Source: Tistlia sp040905785
GTDB lineage: Bacteria; Pseudomonadota; Alphaproteobacteria; Kiloniellales; DSM-21159
DNA length: 64,000 bases
Direction: 5' to 3'
Assembly: GCF_040905785.1 (NCBI RefSeq)
Contig: NZ_JBBDQW010000072.1
Coordinates: 184,016 to 248,015 of the forward strand
In this document: positions 1-8,929 of the stretch, piece after piece
Position numbering within the stretch: position 1 is the stretch's first letter
How the letters are laid out: each line of letters opens with the position of its first letter
Translations under genes and position numbers: made by a program
Notes under the pieces: generated by a model
The model's input: only the letters and a program-made list of their open reading frames with translations
The model's database searches: none
Told to the model about the DNA's origin: nothing

Positions 1-766
1 GACCGAAGGCGTCGATCGTGCGGCGCCCGAGGAGAACGGGGACATCCTGGCGATGGAAGTCGGCGCGCACCTCCACCGTCGTCTGGTCGTCGAGCACCTC
101 GGCATACTGCACGCGGCTCGCCTCGAGGTGCTCGCCCAGCAGGTGCGCCGCCACCTTCTGGACTTGGGCGGCATCGGACAATGATCGCAAAGCGTCGCCG
201 AGGCGCAGCAGGACGCTCTTGGTCGCCTCGCGGGCGGCCAGGGCCGAGAGGTGGCGCCCGCGCTCCGCCAGGGCCTGGTGGAGCGGCGTGGTCTCGATCA
301 GGGTGCCCAGCACGCCGGCCAGGGCGCCGGCTTCGTCCCGTACGCCGGCGAGGCCGGAATCGAACCAGGCCGGCTCCCTTCGCCCCTCGCGCGTCAGATC
401 CAGGGCCAGGGTCTGGAAGGGGGCAGGCTCGCCGGCGAAGGCAGCCTCGATCCGCGGCCCTGCGACTTCCCACGGCTCGAGCCAGACCTCCCTGAGAGGG
501 CTCCCGAAGGGCCCAGACCGGTCACCGAGCAAGGGGGCGTAGGCGTGGTTGTAGGCGCAGACCGTCAACTCCCGCCCCCAGGCCAGGATGCTGGGCAGGG
601 CGCTTGCGAGCACCAGGTCGACTGCGGTGCGCAGGCTTTGCGGCCAGGCCTTGATCGGGCCGAGCGGAGTCGCACGCCAATCGTGCGAGCGGATCCGCGC
701 CGCTATCTCGCCCTTTGCTGCCGGCCAAGCCCCGTCGCCCGCACCACCTCTGCGGCTGTCTTCCAT
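1..766 (-). CDS. PAS/GAF sensor (probable hybrid histidine kinase), N-terminal part only
   Basis: The gene starts at ATG 766, preceded by GAGGAGGGG, and runs off the left edge with 255 codons in the window and no stop. The N-terminus carries the motif DWRATPLGPIKAWPQSLRTAV, which is also found, as DWSRSSLGPPAAWPQSLRTAV, at the start of the complete hybrid kinase at 55363-58683. A PAS-like domain follows (about residues 40-160), then the start of a GAF-like domain (about 165 onward, LLRLGDALRSLSDAAQVQKV). From the paralogue I infer that the missing part holds further PAS domains and a kinase core. It is transcribed away from manC. No kinase motif is visible in the window, so the catalytic activity is inferred. 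Confidence 0.8.
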   Translation of the reverse strand, partial: MEDSRRGGAGDGAWPAAKGEIAARIRSHDWRATPLGPIKAWPQSLRTAVDLVLASALPSILAWGRELTVCAYNHAYAPLLGDRSGPFGSPLREVWLEPWEVAGPRIEAAFAGEPAPFQTLALDLTREGRREPAWFDSGLAGVRDEAGALAGVLGTLIETTPLHQALAERGRHLSALAAREATKSVLLRLGDALRSLSDAAQVQKVAAHLLGEHLEASRVQYAEVLDDQTTVEVRADFHRQDVPVLLGRRTIDAFG

Positions 767-866
767 GCGCGCCCCTCCTCGCAGAGGAACGGGCTGCGAA
801 CCTCCGGGGTTCCGCGGTCCGGCGCCGACGTCGTCCGCCCGGGCGGGGAGGACGGAGCCTCGGCTG

Positions 867-2291
867 CTACTGGCGGCCGTAGTTGTCGTCGAAGCGCACG
901 ATGTCGTCCTCGCCCAGGTATGCCCCGGACTGCACCTCGATCATCTCCAGCTGCACGCGGCCGGGATTGATCAGGCGGTGCCGCTGGCCGAGGGGGATGT
1001 ACGTGCTTTCGTTCTCCGCGAGCAGGAAGGTCTCGTTCTCGCGACCGACCTGGGCGGTGCCGCTGACCACGATCCAGTGCTCGGCCCGGTGATGGTGCAT
1101 CTGCAGGCTGAGGCTGGCGCCGGGGTTGACCGAGATGCGCTTGACCTGGAAGCGCTCGCCCAGGTCGATGGTCTGGAACCAGCCCCAGGGCCGGTGCCAC
1201 TTGCTGCCCTGGGTGGCTTCCGGGAAGGCCTCGGCCTTCAGCTTCTCGACCAGCTGCTTGACGTCCTGGGCGCGCGTGCGGTCGGCGACCAGCACGGCGT
1301 CGTCGGTCTCCACGACGAGCACGTTCTCGAGGCCGAGCACGGTGACCAGCCGTCCGGCCGAGCGGACGTGGCAGTTGCGCGCGTCGACCAGCGCGGTGCG
1401 GCCGACCGCGGCGTTGCCCGCCTCGTCGGTCTCGGTGACGGCGTAGAGCGCGTCGAAGCTGCCGAGGTCCGACCAGCCCATCTCGACCGCGACCGTGCCG
1501 ACCGCCTCCGCCCGCTCGACCAGCGCATAGTCGAAGGAGACGGAGCGCGCCTGGGCGAAGGCCTCGGGGTCCAGGCGGGTGAAGTCGATGTCGGTCGCCG
1601 CCCGCTCCAGCGCGGCGCGGCAGTGCGCGACCAGCTCAGGCTCGAGCCGTTCCAGCTCGCCGACGACGCGGGCCGCCGGCAGTACGAAGATGCCGGCGTT
1701 CCACAGATGCCGGCCGTCGGCCAGCATGGCCGCGGCGGTCTCGACGTCTGGCTTCTCCTTGAAGCGGGCGACCTCGAAGGCGTCGGCCAGGCCGTCCAGG
1801 CCGCCGCCCTTCTCGATCCAGCCGTAGCCGGTCTCCGGGCGGTCGGGCGCGATGCCCAGCGTCATGATGCGCGCGGACCCGGCCGCCGCCGCGCCGGCCG
1901 TGGCGACGGCGCGCCCGAAGGCCTCGGCGTCCTGGATCAGGTGGTCGGAGGGCAGCACCAGCAGGATCGCCTCGGGGTCCTCGGCCAGCAGGTCGAGCGC
2001 GGCGCAGGTGATGGCGGGCGCCGTGTTCCGGCCGACCGCCTCGAGCAGGATCGCGCGCGGCTCCGCGCCGGCCAGGCGCGCCTGCTCGGCGACCGCGAAG
2101 CGGTGCTCGGCGTTGACCACCAGGGTCGGGCGCTGGAAGGCGTCGCCGGCCGCGACGCGGCGCAGGGTCGCCTCGAGCAGGGTCTGCGAGCCGACCAGCG
2201 GCAGCAGCTGCTTCGGGTTCGACTGGCGCGACAGCGGCCAGAGGCGGCTGCCGGAGCCGCCGGAGAGAATCACCGGGTAGAGGCGCACCAT
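867..2291 (-). CDS. manC: Mannose-1-phosphate guanylyltransferase / mannose-6-phosphate isomerase
   Basis: This bifunctional enzyme (474 residues, usual family length) converts fructose-6-P to mannose-6-P and mannose-1-P plus GTP to GDP-mannose. The N-terminal nucleotidyltransferase has GGSGSRLWPLSRQSNPKQ at residues 10-27 and FKEKPD further on. The C-terminal cupin isomerase domain has QMHHHRAEHW and the end motif YIPLGQRHRL. GDP-mannose would feed the polysaccharide locus that follows. It is divergent from the MFS gene at 2533, with 240 bp between them. The related names xanB, algA and cpsB belong to the same family. Confidence 0.95.
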   Translation of the reverse strand: MVRLYPVILSGGSGSRLWPLSRQSNPKQLLPLVGSQTLLEATLRRVAAGDAFQRPTLVVNAEHRFAVAEQARLAGAEPRAILLEAVGRNTAPAITCAALDLLAEDPEAILLVLPSDHLIQDAEAFGRAVATAGAAAAGSARIMTLGIAPDRPETGYGWIEKGGGLDGLADAFEVARFKEKPDVETAAAMLADGRHLWNAGIFVLPAARVVGELERLEPELVAHCRAALERAATDIDFTRLDPEAFAQARSVSFDYALVERAEAVGTVAVEMGWSDLGSFDALYAVTETDEAGNAAVGRTALVDARNCHVRSAGRLVTVLGLENVLVVETDDAVLVADRTRAQDVKQLVEKLKAEAFPEATQGSKWHRPWGWFQTIDLGERFQVKRISVNPGASLSLQMHHHRAEHWIVVSGTAQVGRENETFLLAENESTYIPLGQRHRLINPGRVQLEMIEVQSGAYLGEDDIVRFDDNYGRQ

Positions 2292-2532
2292 GGCGCGGAG
2301 ACCTGCCTTCCTTCTGTATCGGAAGCGAACGCGCGAAGAGTGACGGCGGGTCCCGATAAGTCAAGATCTTCGGCCCCCTGCGCCGCGCGGGAACGACGGG
2401 TGGCTTTGCCGGCTCCGCACAGGTGGTATGCCGCGCCACCGGCGGCTGCGCACTTTACCGGCGCGGGCGGCCGTCGTATCGAGACCGCCTGCCCCGGGCA
2501 CCCTCAGGCCCGGAACCCCTCGGGAGCAAGGC

Positions 2533-3762
2533 ATGGCTACCACCGTCGATCATCGAGCCGGCCCCGGCTGGCGCACGCCCTTGGTCGTGATCGTCGCCGG
2601 TTGCCTGATCGCCATGGTCGGCTTCGGCGTGCGCTCCGTCTTCGGGCTGTTCCTGGAGCCGATGACCGAGGCCCACGGCTGGAGCCGCGAGACCTTCGGC
2701 CTCGCGCTCGCGATCCAGAACCTGCTGTGGGGCCTCGGCGTGCCGGTCGCCGGCGCGCTCGCCGACCGCTACGGCGCCTCCCGGGTGCTCGCCCTCGGGG
2801 CGGTGGCCTATGCCCTGGGCGTCTGGGGCATGGCCGAGGCCGACTCCGGCGCCATGCTGCATCTGACCGGCGGCGTGCTGACCGGCCTCGGCGTCGCCTT
2901 CACGGCCTTTTCCCTGGCGCTCGCCGCCATGGCCAAGGTCGTCGGGCCGGAGCGGCGCTCCTTCGCGCTCGGCCTGGGCACGGCCGCCGGCTCCTTCGGG
3001 CAGGTCGTCTTCTCGCCGCTCGGCCAGGCCTTCATCAACAGCTTCGGCTGGTACAACGCGCTGCTGCTGCTGGCCGCCAGCACACTCTTCATCATCCCGC
3101 TCGCCTTCATCCTGCCGAAGGCGGCCGGCGGCGTCGGGCCGCAGTTCGAGCAGACCCTGGGACAGGCGGTGCGCGAGGCGGTCGGGCATCGCGGATTCAT
3201 GCTGCTGACCCTCGGCTTCTTCGTCTGCGGCTTCCACGTCGCCTTCATCACCGTGCACTTCCCGGCCTACATCAAGGACCTCGGCCTGACCGGCTCGGTC
3301 GCCGCCATCGCGCTGGCGCTGATCGGCGCCTGCAACATCATCGGCTCCTTCGGCTCGGGCGCCTTCGGCCAGCGCTGGAGCAAGAAGTGCGGTCTCGCCG
3401 GCATCTACTTCCTGCGCGCCATCGCGATCACCGGCCTGATGCTGGCGCCCAAGACCGAGTGGACGATCTACCTGTTCTCGGCCTCGATGGGCCTGCTCTG
3501 GCTGTCGACCGTGCCTTTGACCACCGGCATCGTCGGCCAGATATTCGGCATCCGCTACATGGCGACGCTGTTCGGGGTGGTCTTCCTCAGCCACCAGCTC
3601 GGCAGCTTCTCCGGCGTCTGGCTCGGCGGCTACCTCTACGACGCGACCGGCAGCTACGATCCGGTCTGGTGGGCCGGGGTCGGCTTCGGCCTGCTCGCCG
3701 CCATCGTTCACCTGCCGATCGACGAGAAGCCCCTGGCGCGCCTCGCGGACGCCAGGAGCTGA
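2533..3762 (+). CDS. MFS transporter
   Basis: A 409-residue inner-membrane protein with about 12 hydrophobic segments. The MFS loop 2-3 motif is visible as GALADRYGASRVLALG near residue 75. The ATG at 2533 is chosen over an upstream in-frame start because GGGAGCAAGGC lies just before it and the protein then begins directly before TM1. The substrate cannot be read from the sequence. The general pattern (WSRETFGLALAIQNLLWG) resembles the oxalate/formate or monocarboxylate antiporter-like group, but this is only an impression. A possible two-gene unit with the next gene, 31 bp downstream. Confidence 0.85.
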   Translation: MATTVDHRAGPGWRTPLVVIVAGCLIAMVGFGVRSVFGLFLEPMTEAHGWSRETFGLALAIQNLLWGLGVPVAGALADRYGASRVLALGAVAYALGVWGMAEADSGAMLHLTGGVLTGLGVAFTAFSLALAAMAKVVGPERRSFALGLGTAAGSFGQVVFSPLGQAFINSFGWYNALLLLAASTLFIIPLAFILPKAAGGVGPQFEQTLGQAVREAVGHRGFMLLTLGFFVCGFHVAFITVHFPAYIKDLGLTGSVAAIALALIGACNIIGSFGSGAFGQRWSKKCGLAGIYFLRAIAITGLMLAPKTEWTIYLFSASMGLLWLSTVPLTTGIVGQIFGIRYMATLFGVVFLSHQLGSFSGVWLGGYLYDATGSYDPVWWAGVGFGLLAAIVHLPIDEKPLARLADARS

Positions 3763-3793
3763 AACTCGGGTCGGAAGCCGTAAGGACAGAGCC

Positions 3794-4768
3794 ATGCCCC
3801 GCCTCAGGACAGCGTTGACCGACCTGCTCGGTATCGAGCACCCGATCCTGCTGGCGCCGATGGCCGCGATCAGCGGCGGGCGTCTGGCGGCGGCGGTGAC
3901 CGAGGCCGGCGGCCTGGGGCTGCTCGGCGGCGGCTATGCCGATCCCCGCTGGGTCGATCCGGCCTTCCACGAGGCCGGCAACGGCCGCGTCGGCATCGGC
4001 TTCATCACCTGGGCGCTCGACCGGCAGCCCGAGGCCCTGGCGCGGGCGCTGGCGCACCGTCCGGCGGCGGTCATGCTGTCCTTCGGCGATCCCGGGACCC
4101 ACGTCGCCGCGATCAAGGAGGCCGGCGCCCGGCTGATCTGCCAGGTCCAGCGGCTCGAGGAGGCCGAGCAGGCGGCGGCGCTCGGCGCAGACGTCATCGT
4201 CGCCCAGGGCCAGGACGGCGGCGGCCACGGCCGCGTCGGCCGCGGCACCCTGGGCTTCGTGCGGGCGGCGGTCGAGGCGGTGGCGCCGGTGCCGGTGGTG
4301 GCGGCCGGCGGCATCGGCGACGGGCGCGGCCTCGCGGCGGCGCTGATGCTCGGCGCCGCCGGCGTGCTCATGGGCACGCGCTTCTACGCCGCCGAGGAGG
4401 CGGTCGCGCCCCAGGCCGTCAAGCAGGCACTCGCCGAAGGCCGCGGCGACGACACCGTCTTCACCGGCGTCTTCGATCGGGTCCGCGGGCCGGAATGGCC
4501 GGGCGGTTACGGCGGCCACGCCCTGCGCAACGCGCTGACCGAGCGCTGGCGCGGCCGCGAATCGGAGCTGGCCGGCGCGGTCCTCGAGGCCGAGCGCGAG
4601 GCCTACCGTCGGGCCGACGAGGCCGACGACCTGTCGTCCCGGGTGGTCTGGGCCGGCGAGGCGGTCGACCTGATCCGGGAGTCCCTGCCCGCCTCCGAGA
4701 TCGTGCGCCGCACGGTCTCGGAGGCGGCGGCCGTGCTGTCGGTCGCGCCGCGTTTCGTGGTGTCCTAG
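3794..4768 (+). CDS. Nitronate monooxygenase (2-nitropropane dioxygenase family)
   Basis: A 324-residue TIM-barrel flavoprotein of the NPD/NMO family, which oxidises alkyl nitronates with FMN. Visible family features are HPILLAPMAAISGGRLAAAV at the N-terminus, the GQDGGGHGR loop near residue 142, and the phosphate-binding AAGGIGDGRGLAAALMLGAAG segment (about 172-193). GTRF follows, as in the family. It lies 31 bp after the MFS gene and is probably co-transcribed with it. The true substrate of most family members is unknown. Confidence 0.85.
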   Translation: MPRLRTALTDLLGIEHPILLAPMAAISGGRLAAAVTEAGGLGLLGGGYADPRWVDPAFHEAGNGRVGIGFITWALDRQPEALARALAHRPAAVMLSFGDPGTHVAAIKEAGARLICQVQRLEEAEQAAALGADVIVAQGQDGGGHGRVGRGTLGFVRAAVEAVAPVPVVAAGGIGDGRGLAAALMLGAAGVLMGTRFYAAEEAVAPQAVKQALAEGRGDDTVFTGVFDRVRGPEWPGGYGGHALRNALTERWRGRESELAGAVLEAEREAYRRADEADDLSSRVVWAGEAVDLIRESLPASEIVRRTVSEAAAVLSVAPRFVVS

Positions 4769-4864
4769 AGCGCGCGCGAGGGCTCGGCCCCGCACCCGCC
4801 CGCATGGACAGGCGCGCGATCGGACGCTAGTTCTGTGCGCCGACTATCGGGGGAGAGAAAGCGC

Positions 4865-5446
4865 GTGAACGTTTCGCAAACCGCCCTGCCGGGCGTCCTG
4901 CTGGTCGAGCCGCAGGTCTTCCGCGACGGGCGCGGCGCCTTCATGGAAAGCTGGAACGCGCGTCGCTACGCCGAGGCCGGCATCGACCTGCCCTTCGTCC
5001 AGGACAACGTCTCCCGCTCGGCCAAGGGCGTGCTGCGGGGGCTGCACCTGCAGCATCCGCGGGCCCAGGGCAAGCTCGTGCAGGTCCTGCTCGGGGAGGT
5101 CTTCGACGTGGCGGTCGACCTGCGCCCCGACTCGCCGAGCTTCCGCAAGTGGGTGGCGGTTCTGCTTTCGGCGGACAACGCCCGGCAGCTCTGGATCCCG
5201 CCCGGCTTCCACCACGGCTTCTGCGTGACCAGCGAGGAGGCCCTCTTCGCCTACAAGTGCACCGACTTCTACGCGCCCGGCGCGGAAGCCGGCGTCGCCT
5301 GGGACGATCCCGAGATCGGCATCGAGTGGCCGACCGCCGAGCCCACGGTCTCGCAGAAGGATGCGGCGCTGCCGCGCCTGGCGGCGCTGCCGGACGGCTA
5401 TCTGCCGCCCCTCGAGGCCTACCCGGTGTCGCGCGGCGCCGAGTGA
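4865..5446 (+). CDS. rmlC: dTDP-4-dehydrorhamnose 3,5-epimerase
   Basis: The third enzyme of dTDP-L-rhamnose synthesis, a cupin epimerase of 193 residues. It shows FRDGRGAFMESWN, the catalytic-His region LRGLHLQHP, VQVLLGEVFDVAVDLR and the WIPPGFHHGF strand. The GTG at 4865 is chosen because GGGGGAGAG lies at the right distance before it and the protein then starts like other RmlC proteins. The other rml genes are far away in this window (rmlA and rmlD at 17-19 kb, rmlB at 31.5 kb), so the pathway is complete but scattered. Confidence 0.93.
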   Translation: MNVSQTALPGVLLVEPQVFRDGRGAFMESWNARRYAEAGIDLPFVQDNVSRSAKGVLRGLHLQHPRAQGKLVQVLLGEVFDVAVDLRPDSPSFRKWVAVLLSADNARQLWIPPGFHHGFCVTSEEALFAYKCTDFYAPGAEAGVAWDDPEIGIEWPTAEPTVSQKDAALPRLAALPDGYLPPLEAYPVSRGAE

Positions 5447-5462
5447 AGCGCCCGCTTCGGCT

Positions 5463-6607
5463 TCAGCGCTCCCTCTCGCCGAGCAGCTGCTGGGCGAAGC
5501 CGACGTAGAGACCGGCCAGCGCGTCCCAGGATTTCGGTCCCAGCGCCGCGTCCAGCGCGGCCTCCGAGCAGCGCTCGTAGAGACCAGGCGAGCGGATCAG
5601 CTCGACGACCGCCTGGGCGAAGGCCTCGCCCTCGACCGCCTTGGCGACGACGCCGTTGCCATAGGTCTCGATATCCTCGGCCGGTCCGCCGACCGGCGTC
5701 GAGACGGCGGGCAGGGCGGCGTACTCGGCCGCCGCCAGGGCGCCGGACTGGCTGGCATCGCGGTAGGGCAGGAGCAGGATGTCGGCTTCGTCCAGCATGG
5801 CGCCGATCTCCTCCTCGGTGATCCAGCGGTTCTCCCAGTGCAGGCCGGGCAGGTTGGCGAGCAGCGGCCCGTACTCGCCCTCCTCGCCGAGCCCGGCGAT
5901 GGTCAGCCGGATGCGGGTGCCGTAGCGGCGGCGCAGCAGGCGGTAGGCCGCGGCCAGGATGTCGACGCCCTTGTGCTCCAGCAGCCGGCCGAAGAAGAGC
6001 AGCTCGATCGTGCGATCCTGCGGCAGGGCGCGGGGCGTATGGGGGCGGTCGCCGAAGGAGAAGCTGCCGAGCGGAATGACCGCGCTGCGCTCGGCGGGCA
6101 GGTCGGGGCGCACCTCCTGCAGCCGCCCCGCGACGTGACGGTTGAGCGCGACCAGGGCGTCGGCCTGGGCGATGTCCCGGGACAGGGACCAGCGGCGCAG
6201 CCGGCCCGAGTCGGCGGGATGCGGCTCCGCGCCGTGGGTGACCAGGCAGTAGAGGGCTCCCGTACGCCTGAGTGCCGGCACGACCAGGGGCGCCCAGAGA
6301 TAGCTCGTGGTCGCCACCACCAGGTCGATCTCCTGGGCGCGCAGGAACTGGGCCAGGCGCCGGCGCAACAAGGGCAGGCGCAGGAAGTCGCTGGCCCGGC
6401 CCCGCGCGCTCCCGTCGCTGTCGACCTCGAAGGACGGCAGCTCCAGCGCCCGCATGGCCTCCGCGTATTCGCTCTGCCGCGAGAAGCTGACAGCGACCTC
6501 GACGTCGTCGCGCGCCTGCAGNNNNNNNNNNGCGCCAGCTCCCAGGTGTAGCGGGGCCCGCCACCCTGCCGGTGCCAGTCCCACAGGAGAAGTTTCGGCG
6601 CACTCAT
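5463..6607 (-). CDS. Glycosyltransferase family 4, interrupted by an assembly gap
   Basis: The N-terminus (MSAPKLLLWDWHRQGGGPR, ATG at 6607) and the remainder are in different reading frames on either side of the 10-N gap at 6522-6531. The break is therefore most likely an assembly artefact and not a mutation. After the gap the GT-B fold is clear: VIPLGSFSFGDR, LLFFGRLLEHKGVDIL (C-terminal nucleotide-binding half) and EADILLLPYRDASQSGALAAAEY with the acidic donor-binding residues. It probably adds a hexose to the surface polysaccharide; donor and acceptor are unknown. The stop lies 17 bp from that of rmlC (convergent). The true length across the gap is unknown. Confidence 0.8.
6522..6531. other. 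Assembly gap (10 N)
   Basis: Ten N interrupt the glycosyltransferase gene. The coding frame differs before and after, so the true number of missing bases is not 10, or not a simple multiple. Confidence 0.99.
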
Positions 6608-6779
6608 ACCAGCGTCCCGGCCACGGCCATCGGATTTCTGTTGCCCCCGTTCGAGATGATCGCGGCCCGACCGCGACTCCGCTGCCGAAACGGGCAGCGG
6701 GCGGATCGTGGCGGGCCATTTGGGCGGATCGATGAAGGCATGGCGCGTGGTACCAAAAAAACGGGCGAGCGGGCAGGCC

Positions 6780-7874
6780 CTACGAGGGCCGTTGCCGCCC
6801 CTCGTCGGCGAGCCTGCGCAGCGCCGAGGCGAGGCGCGGCCCCCAGGCGACCAGGGAATAGTCGCTCTCGACCCGCCGGCGGCCGGCCGCTCCCATCGTC
6901 GCCCGCAGCCGGGGGTCCGGCAGCAGCCGCTCGAGCGCCAGCCGCCACGCCTCGCCGTCCGCTGCCAGGAAGCCGGTGTCCGGCGTCACGATGTCGCGGT
7001 TGGCGCCGACCGGCGAGGCGACGACGGGCAGGCCGGCCGCCATATACTGGATCAGCTTGAAGCCGCTTTTGCCGCGCTCCCAGGGCCCGTCGCTGAGCGG
7101 CATGATGCCGAGGTGGCAGGAGGCCAGCACCGACTTCTCCGCCGCCTCCGACCACGCGACCCGCTCGATGGCGAGGCCCGCCTGCTCGACCGGCCCGGCG
7201 CCGATCAGCACGAGCGTCAGTGGCCGGCGCTCGGCGAGCTGCGCGAGCAGCGGCAGCACCGGACCCAGGTACTGCGAGGTCGTCGGGCTGCCGATCCAGG
7301 CGAGCCGGAGCGCGCCGTCGGCCGTGCCGTGGTCCGCCGGCGGGTAGGCCTGGTGGTCGACGACCGTGGGCACGAGCAGCGTGGCGCGCGCGCCCTGGCC
7401 TTCGGCCCAGTCCTGCAGGTGCCGGTTCGCCGCCACGATCAGGTCGGCGCGGCGCACGAGGGCGCGGAACTTGTGCCCCAGGAGCCGGCGCACCGCCGCG
7501 CGGGGGTGCTCCTCGTAGCGCAGCATCCAGGCGTCGTCGAGGTCGAGCACGACCGGGCGGCGGCTGCGCGCGAGCAGCGCCTCCTCGATAAACGGCAGGA
7601 AGGGCAGCAGCTCCTTCTCGATCCAGAACAGCCGGGTCTCGCCGGGCCGCAGCAGGGCGGCGACGCGCTGCAGATAGCGCCCGGCAAGGCCCGAGGCCGA
7701 CTTCTCGCCGGAGCCGTAGAAGCGCCGCAGGTAGCCGTCGTCGAGCAGCGGCCGGTAGCGCGGCGCCAGGCCGGCGTCCCGCAGGTATGGGTCGAAGTCG
7801 TAGAGGCGCAGCCGGCTGCTGGCGCCCAGGCGGCCGTAGCGGGGCAGGGCGAGAATCGGCAGGCCGGCCTCCAC
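6780..7874 (-). CDS. Glycosyltransferase family 4 (GT-B)
   Basis: About 364 residues from GTG 7874, chosen because AAGGGG precedes it. A longer open frame begins at GTG 7913 without a ribosome binding site. GT-B features are LDLDDAWMLRYEEHP in the N-terminal half, RLAWIGSPTTSQYLG at the start of the C-terminal half and SGFKLIQYMAAGLPVVASPVGAN near residue 290, the usual donor-site helix and loop. It is likely a soluble or membrane-associated enzyme of polysaccharide assembly. It precedes another GT4 gene on the same strand by 172 bp. Sugar specificity cannot be told. Confidence 0.85.
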   Translation of the reverse strand: MEAGLPILALPRYGRLGASSRLRLYDFDPYLRDAGLAPRYRPLLDDGYLRRFYGSGEKSASGLAGRYLQRVAALLRPGETRLFWIEKELLPFLPFIEEALLARSRRPVVLDLDDAWMLRYEEHPRAAVRRLLGHKFRALVRRADLIVAANRHLQDWAEGQGARATLLVPTVVDHQAYPPADHGTADGALRLAWIGSPTTSQYLGPVLPLLAQLAERRPLTLVLIGAGPVEQAGLAIERVAWSEAAEKSVLASCHLGIMPLSDGPWERGKSGFKLIQYMAAGLPVVASPVGANRDIVTPDTGFLAADGEAWRLALERLLPDPRLRATMGAAGRRRVESDYSLVAWGPRLASALRRLADEGRQRPS

Positions 7875-7953
7875 CGATGACCCCTTCCGCGCGCCGGAGC
7901 CGCCGCCGGTCACACGCGGGCGCGCGCCGCGCCCTGTCCCGCCGGCCGTCGCC

Positions 7954-8796
7954 TCACGCCTCCGCCGGCACGCGCTTGGCCAGGCGGTCGAAGTTCATGA
8001 GAGTCTCGATCAGGGCCGGCAGCTCGGCCAGGCGCACCATGTTCGGGCCGTCGCTAGGCGCCTTGTCCGGGTCCTGGTGGGTCTCCATGAAGACGGCGGC
8101 GACGCCGACCGCGACCGCGGCCCGCGCCAGCACCGGCACGAACTCTCGCTGCCCGCCGGAGCGGCCGCCGAGGCCGCCCGGCTGCTGCACCGAATGGGTC
8201 GCGTCGAAGACCACCGGCCAGCCGGTCTGGGCGAGCACCGGCAGCGCGCGCATGTCGGAGACCAGGGTGTTGTAGCCGAAGCTGACGCCGCGCTCGGTCA
8301 GCAGGATCCGCTCGTTGCCGGTGCTGGCGACCTTGGCCGCGACGTTGGCCATGTCCCAGGGCGCCAGGAACTGCCCCTTCTTGACGTTGACCACGGCGCC
8401 GCTCTCGCCGGCGGCGATCAGCAGGTCGGTCTGGCGGCAGAGGAAGGCCGGGATCTGGATGACGTCGACCGCCTGGGCCGCGCGCACCGCCTGCTCAGCG
8501 GTGTGGACGTCGGTCAGCACCGGCAGGCCGACCGAGGAGCGGACCTCGGCCAGGATCTCCAGCCCGCGGTCGATGCCGAGACCGCGCTCGGAGTCGAGCG
8601 AGGTGCGGTTGGCCTTGTCGTAGCTGGTCTTGTAGATCACCCCGACGCCGAGCTTGGCGCCGATCTCCTTGAGCGCGTTGGCGGTCTCCAGCGCGTGTTC
8701 CCGGCTCTCCAGGGCGCAGGGGCCGCAGATGAAGGTCAGCGGGCGGTCGTTGGAGATCTCGAGGGCGCCGACGCGAACGGTCTTCGGCGAGGTCAT
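7954..8796 (-). CDS. kdsA: 3-deoxy-8-phosphooctulonate synthase (Kdo-8-P synthase)
   Basis: Condenses phosphoenolpyruvate and arabinose-5-P to Kdo-8-P. The 280 residues match the family length. Clear motifs are ICGPCALES (residues 24-32), KTSYDKANRTS, DVIQIPAFLCRQTDLL, VKKGQFLAPWDM and FDATHSVQQPGG. The Cys in GPC is the position that separates metal-dependent (Cys) from metal-independent (Asn) enzymes, so this one is predicted to need a metal. ATG 8796 has AGGAG before it. The usual neighbours pyrG and eno are absent; instead it lies among glycosyltransferases with kdsD close by, suggesting that Kdo supply is tied to this polysaccharide locus. Confidence 0.95.
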   Translation of the reverse strand: MTSPKTVRVGALEISNDRPLTFICGPCALESREHALETANALKEIGAKLGVGVIYKTSYDKANRTSLDSERGLGIDRGLEILAEVRSSVGLPVLTDVHTAEQAVRAAQAVDVIQIPAFLCRQTDLLIAAGESGAVVNVKKGQFLAPWDMANVAAKVASTGNERILLTERGVSFGYNTLVSDMRALPVLAQTGWPVVFDATHSVQQPGGLGGRSGGQREFVPVLARAAVAVGVAAVFMETHQDPDKAPSDGPNMVRLAELPALIETLMNFDRLAKRVPAEA

Positions 8797-8929
8797 CGCT
8801 GGCTCCTGATAAATGGCCGCGGAGCCCGCTCGGGATGCAGCGGCTCACGGGGCTCGCACGGCGGGGGTGCGTCTCCGGGCAGAGCTATCGCAAAGACGAC
8901 GCGGCCGACAAGCGCAAAGTTCCCCGGCC

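Noticed and set aside
588..3818. Very long open frame on the plus strand opposite manC
   Set aside because: It is the shadow of manC and the MFS gene in high-GC DNA. Its translation has no family motif and is full of Arg/Ala/Gly.
6607..6719. Upstream N-terminal extension of the first GT4 protein (start at 6719)
   Set aside because: It comes from reading through the gap in the wrong frame. The real N-terminus MSAPKLLLWDWH is in another frame.
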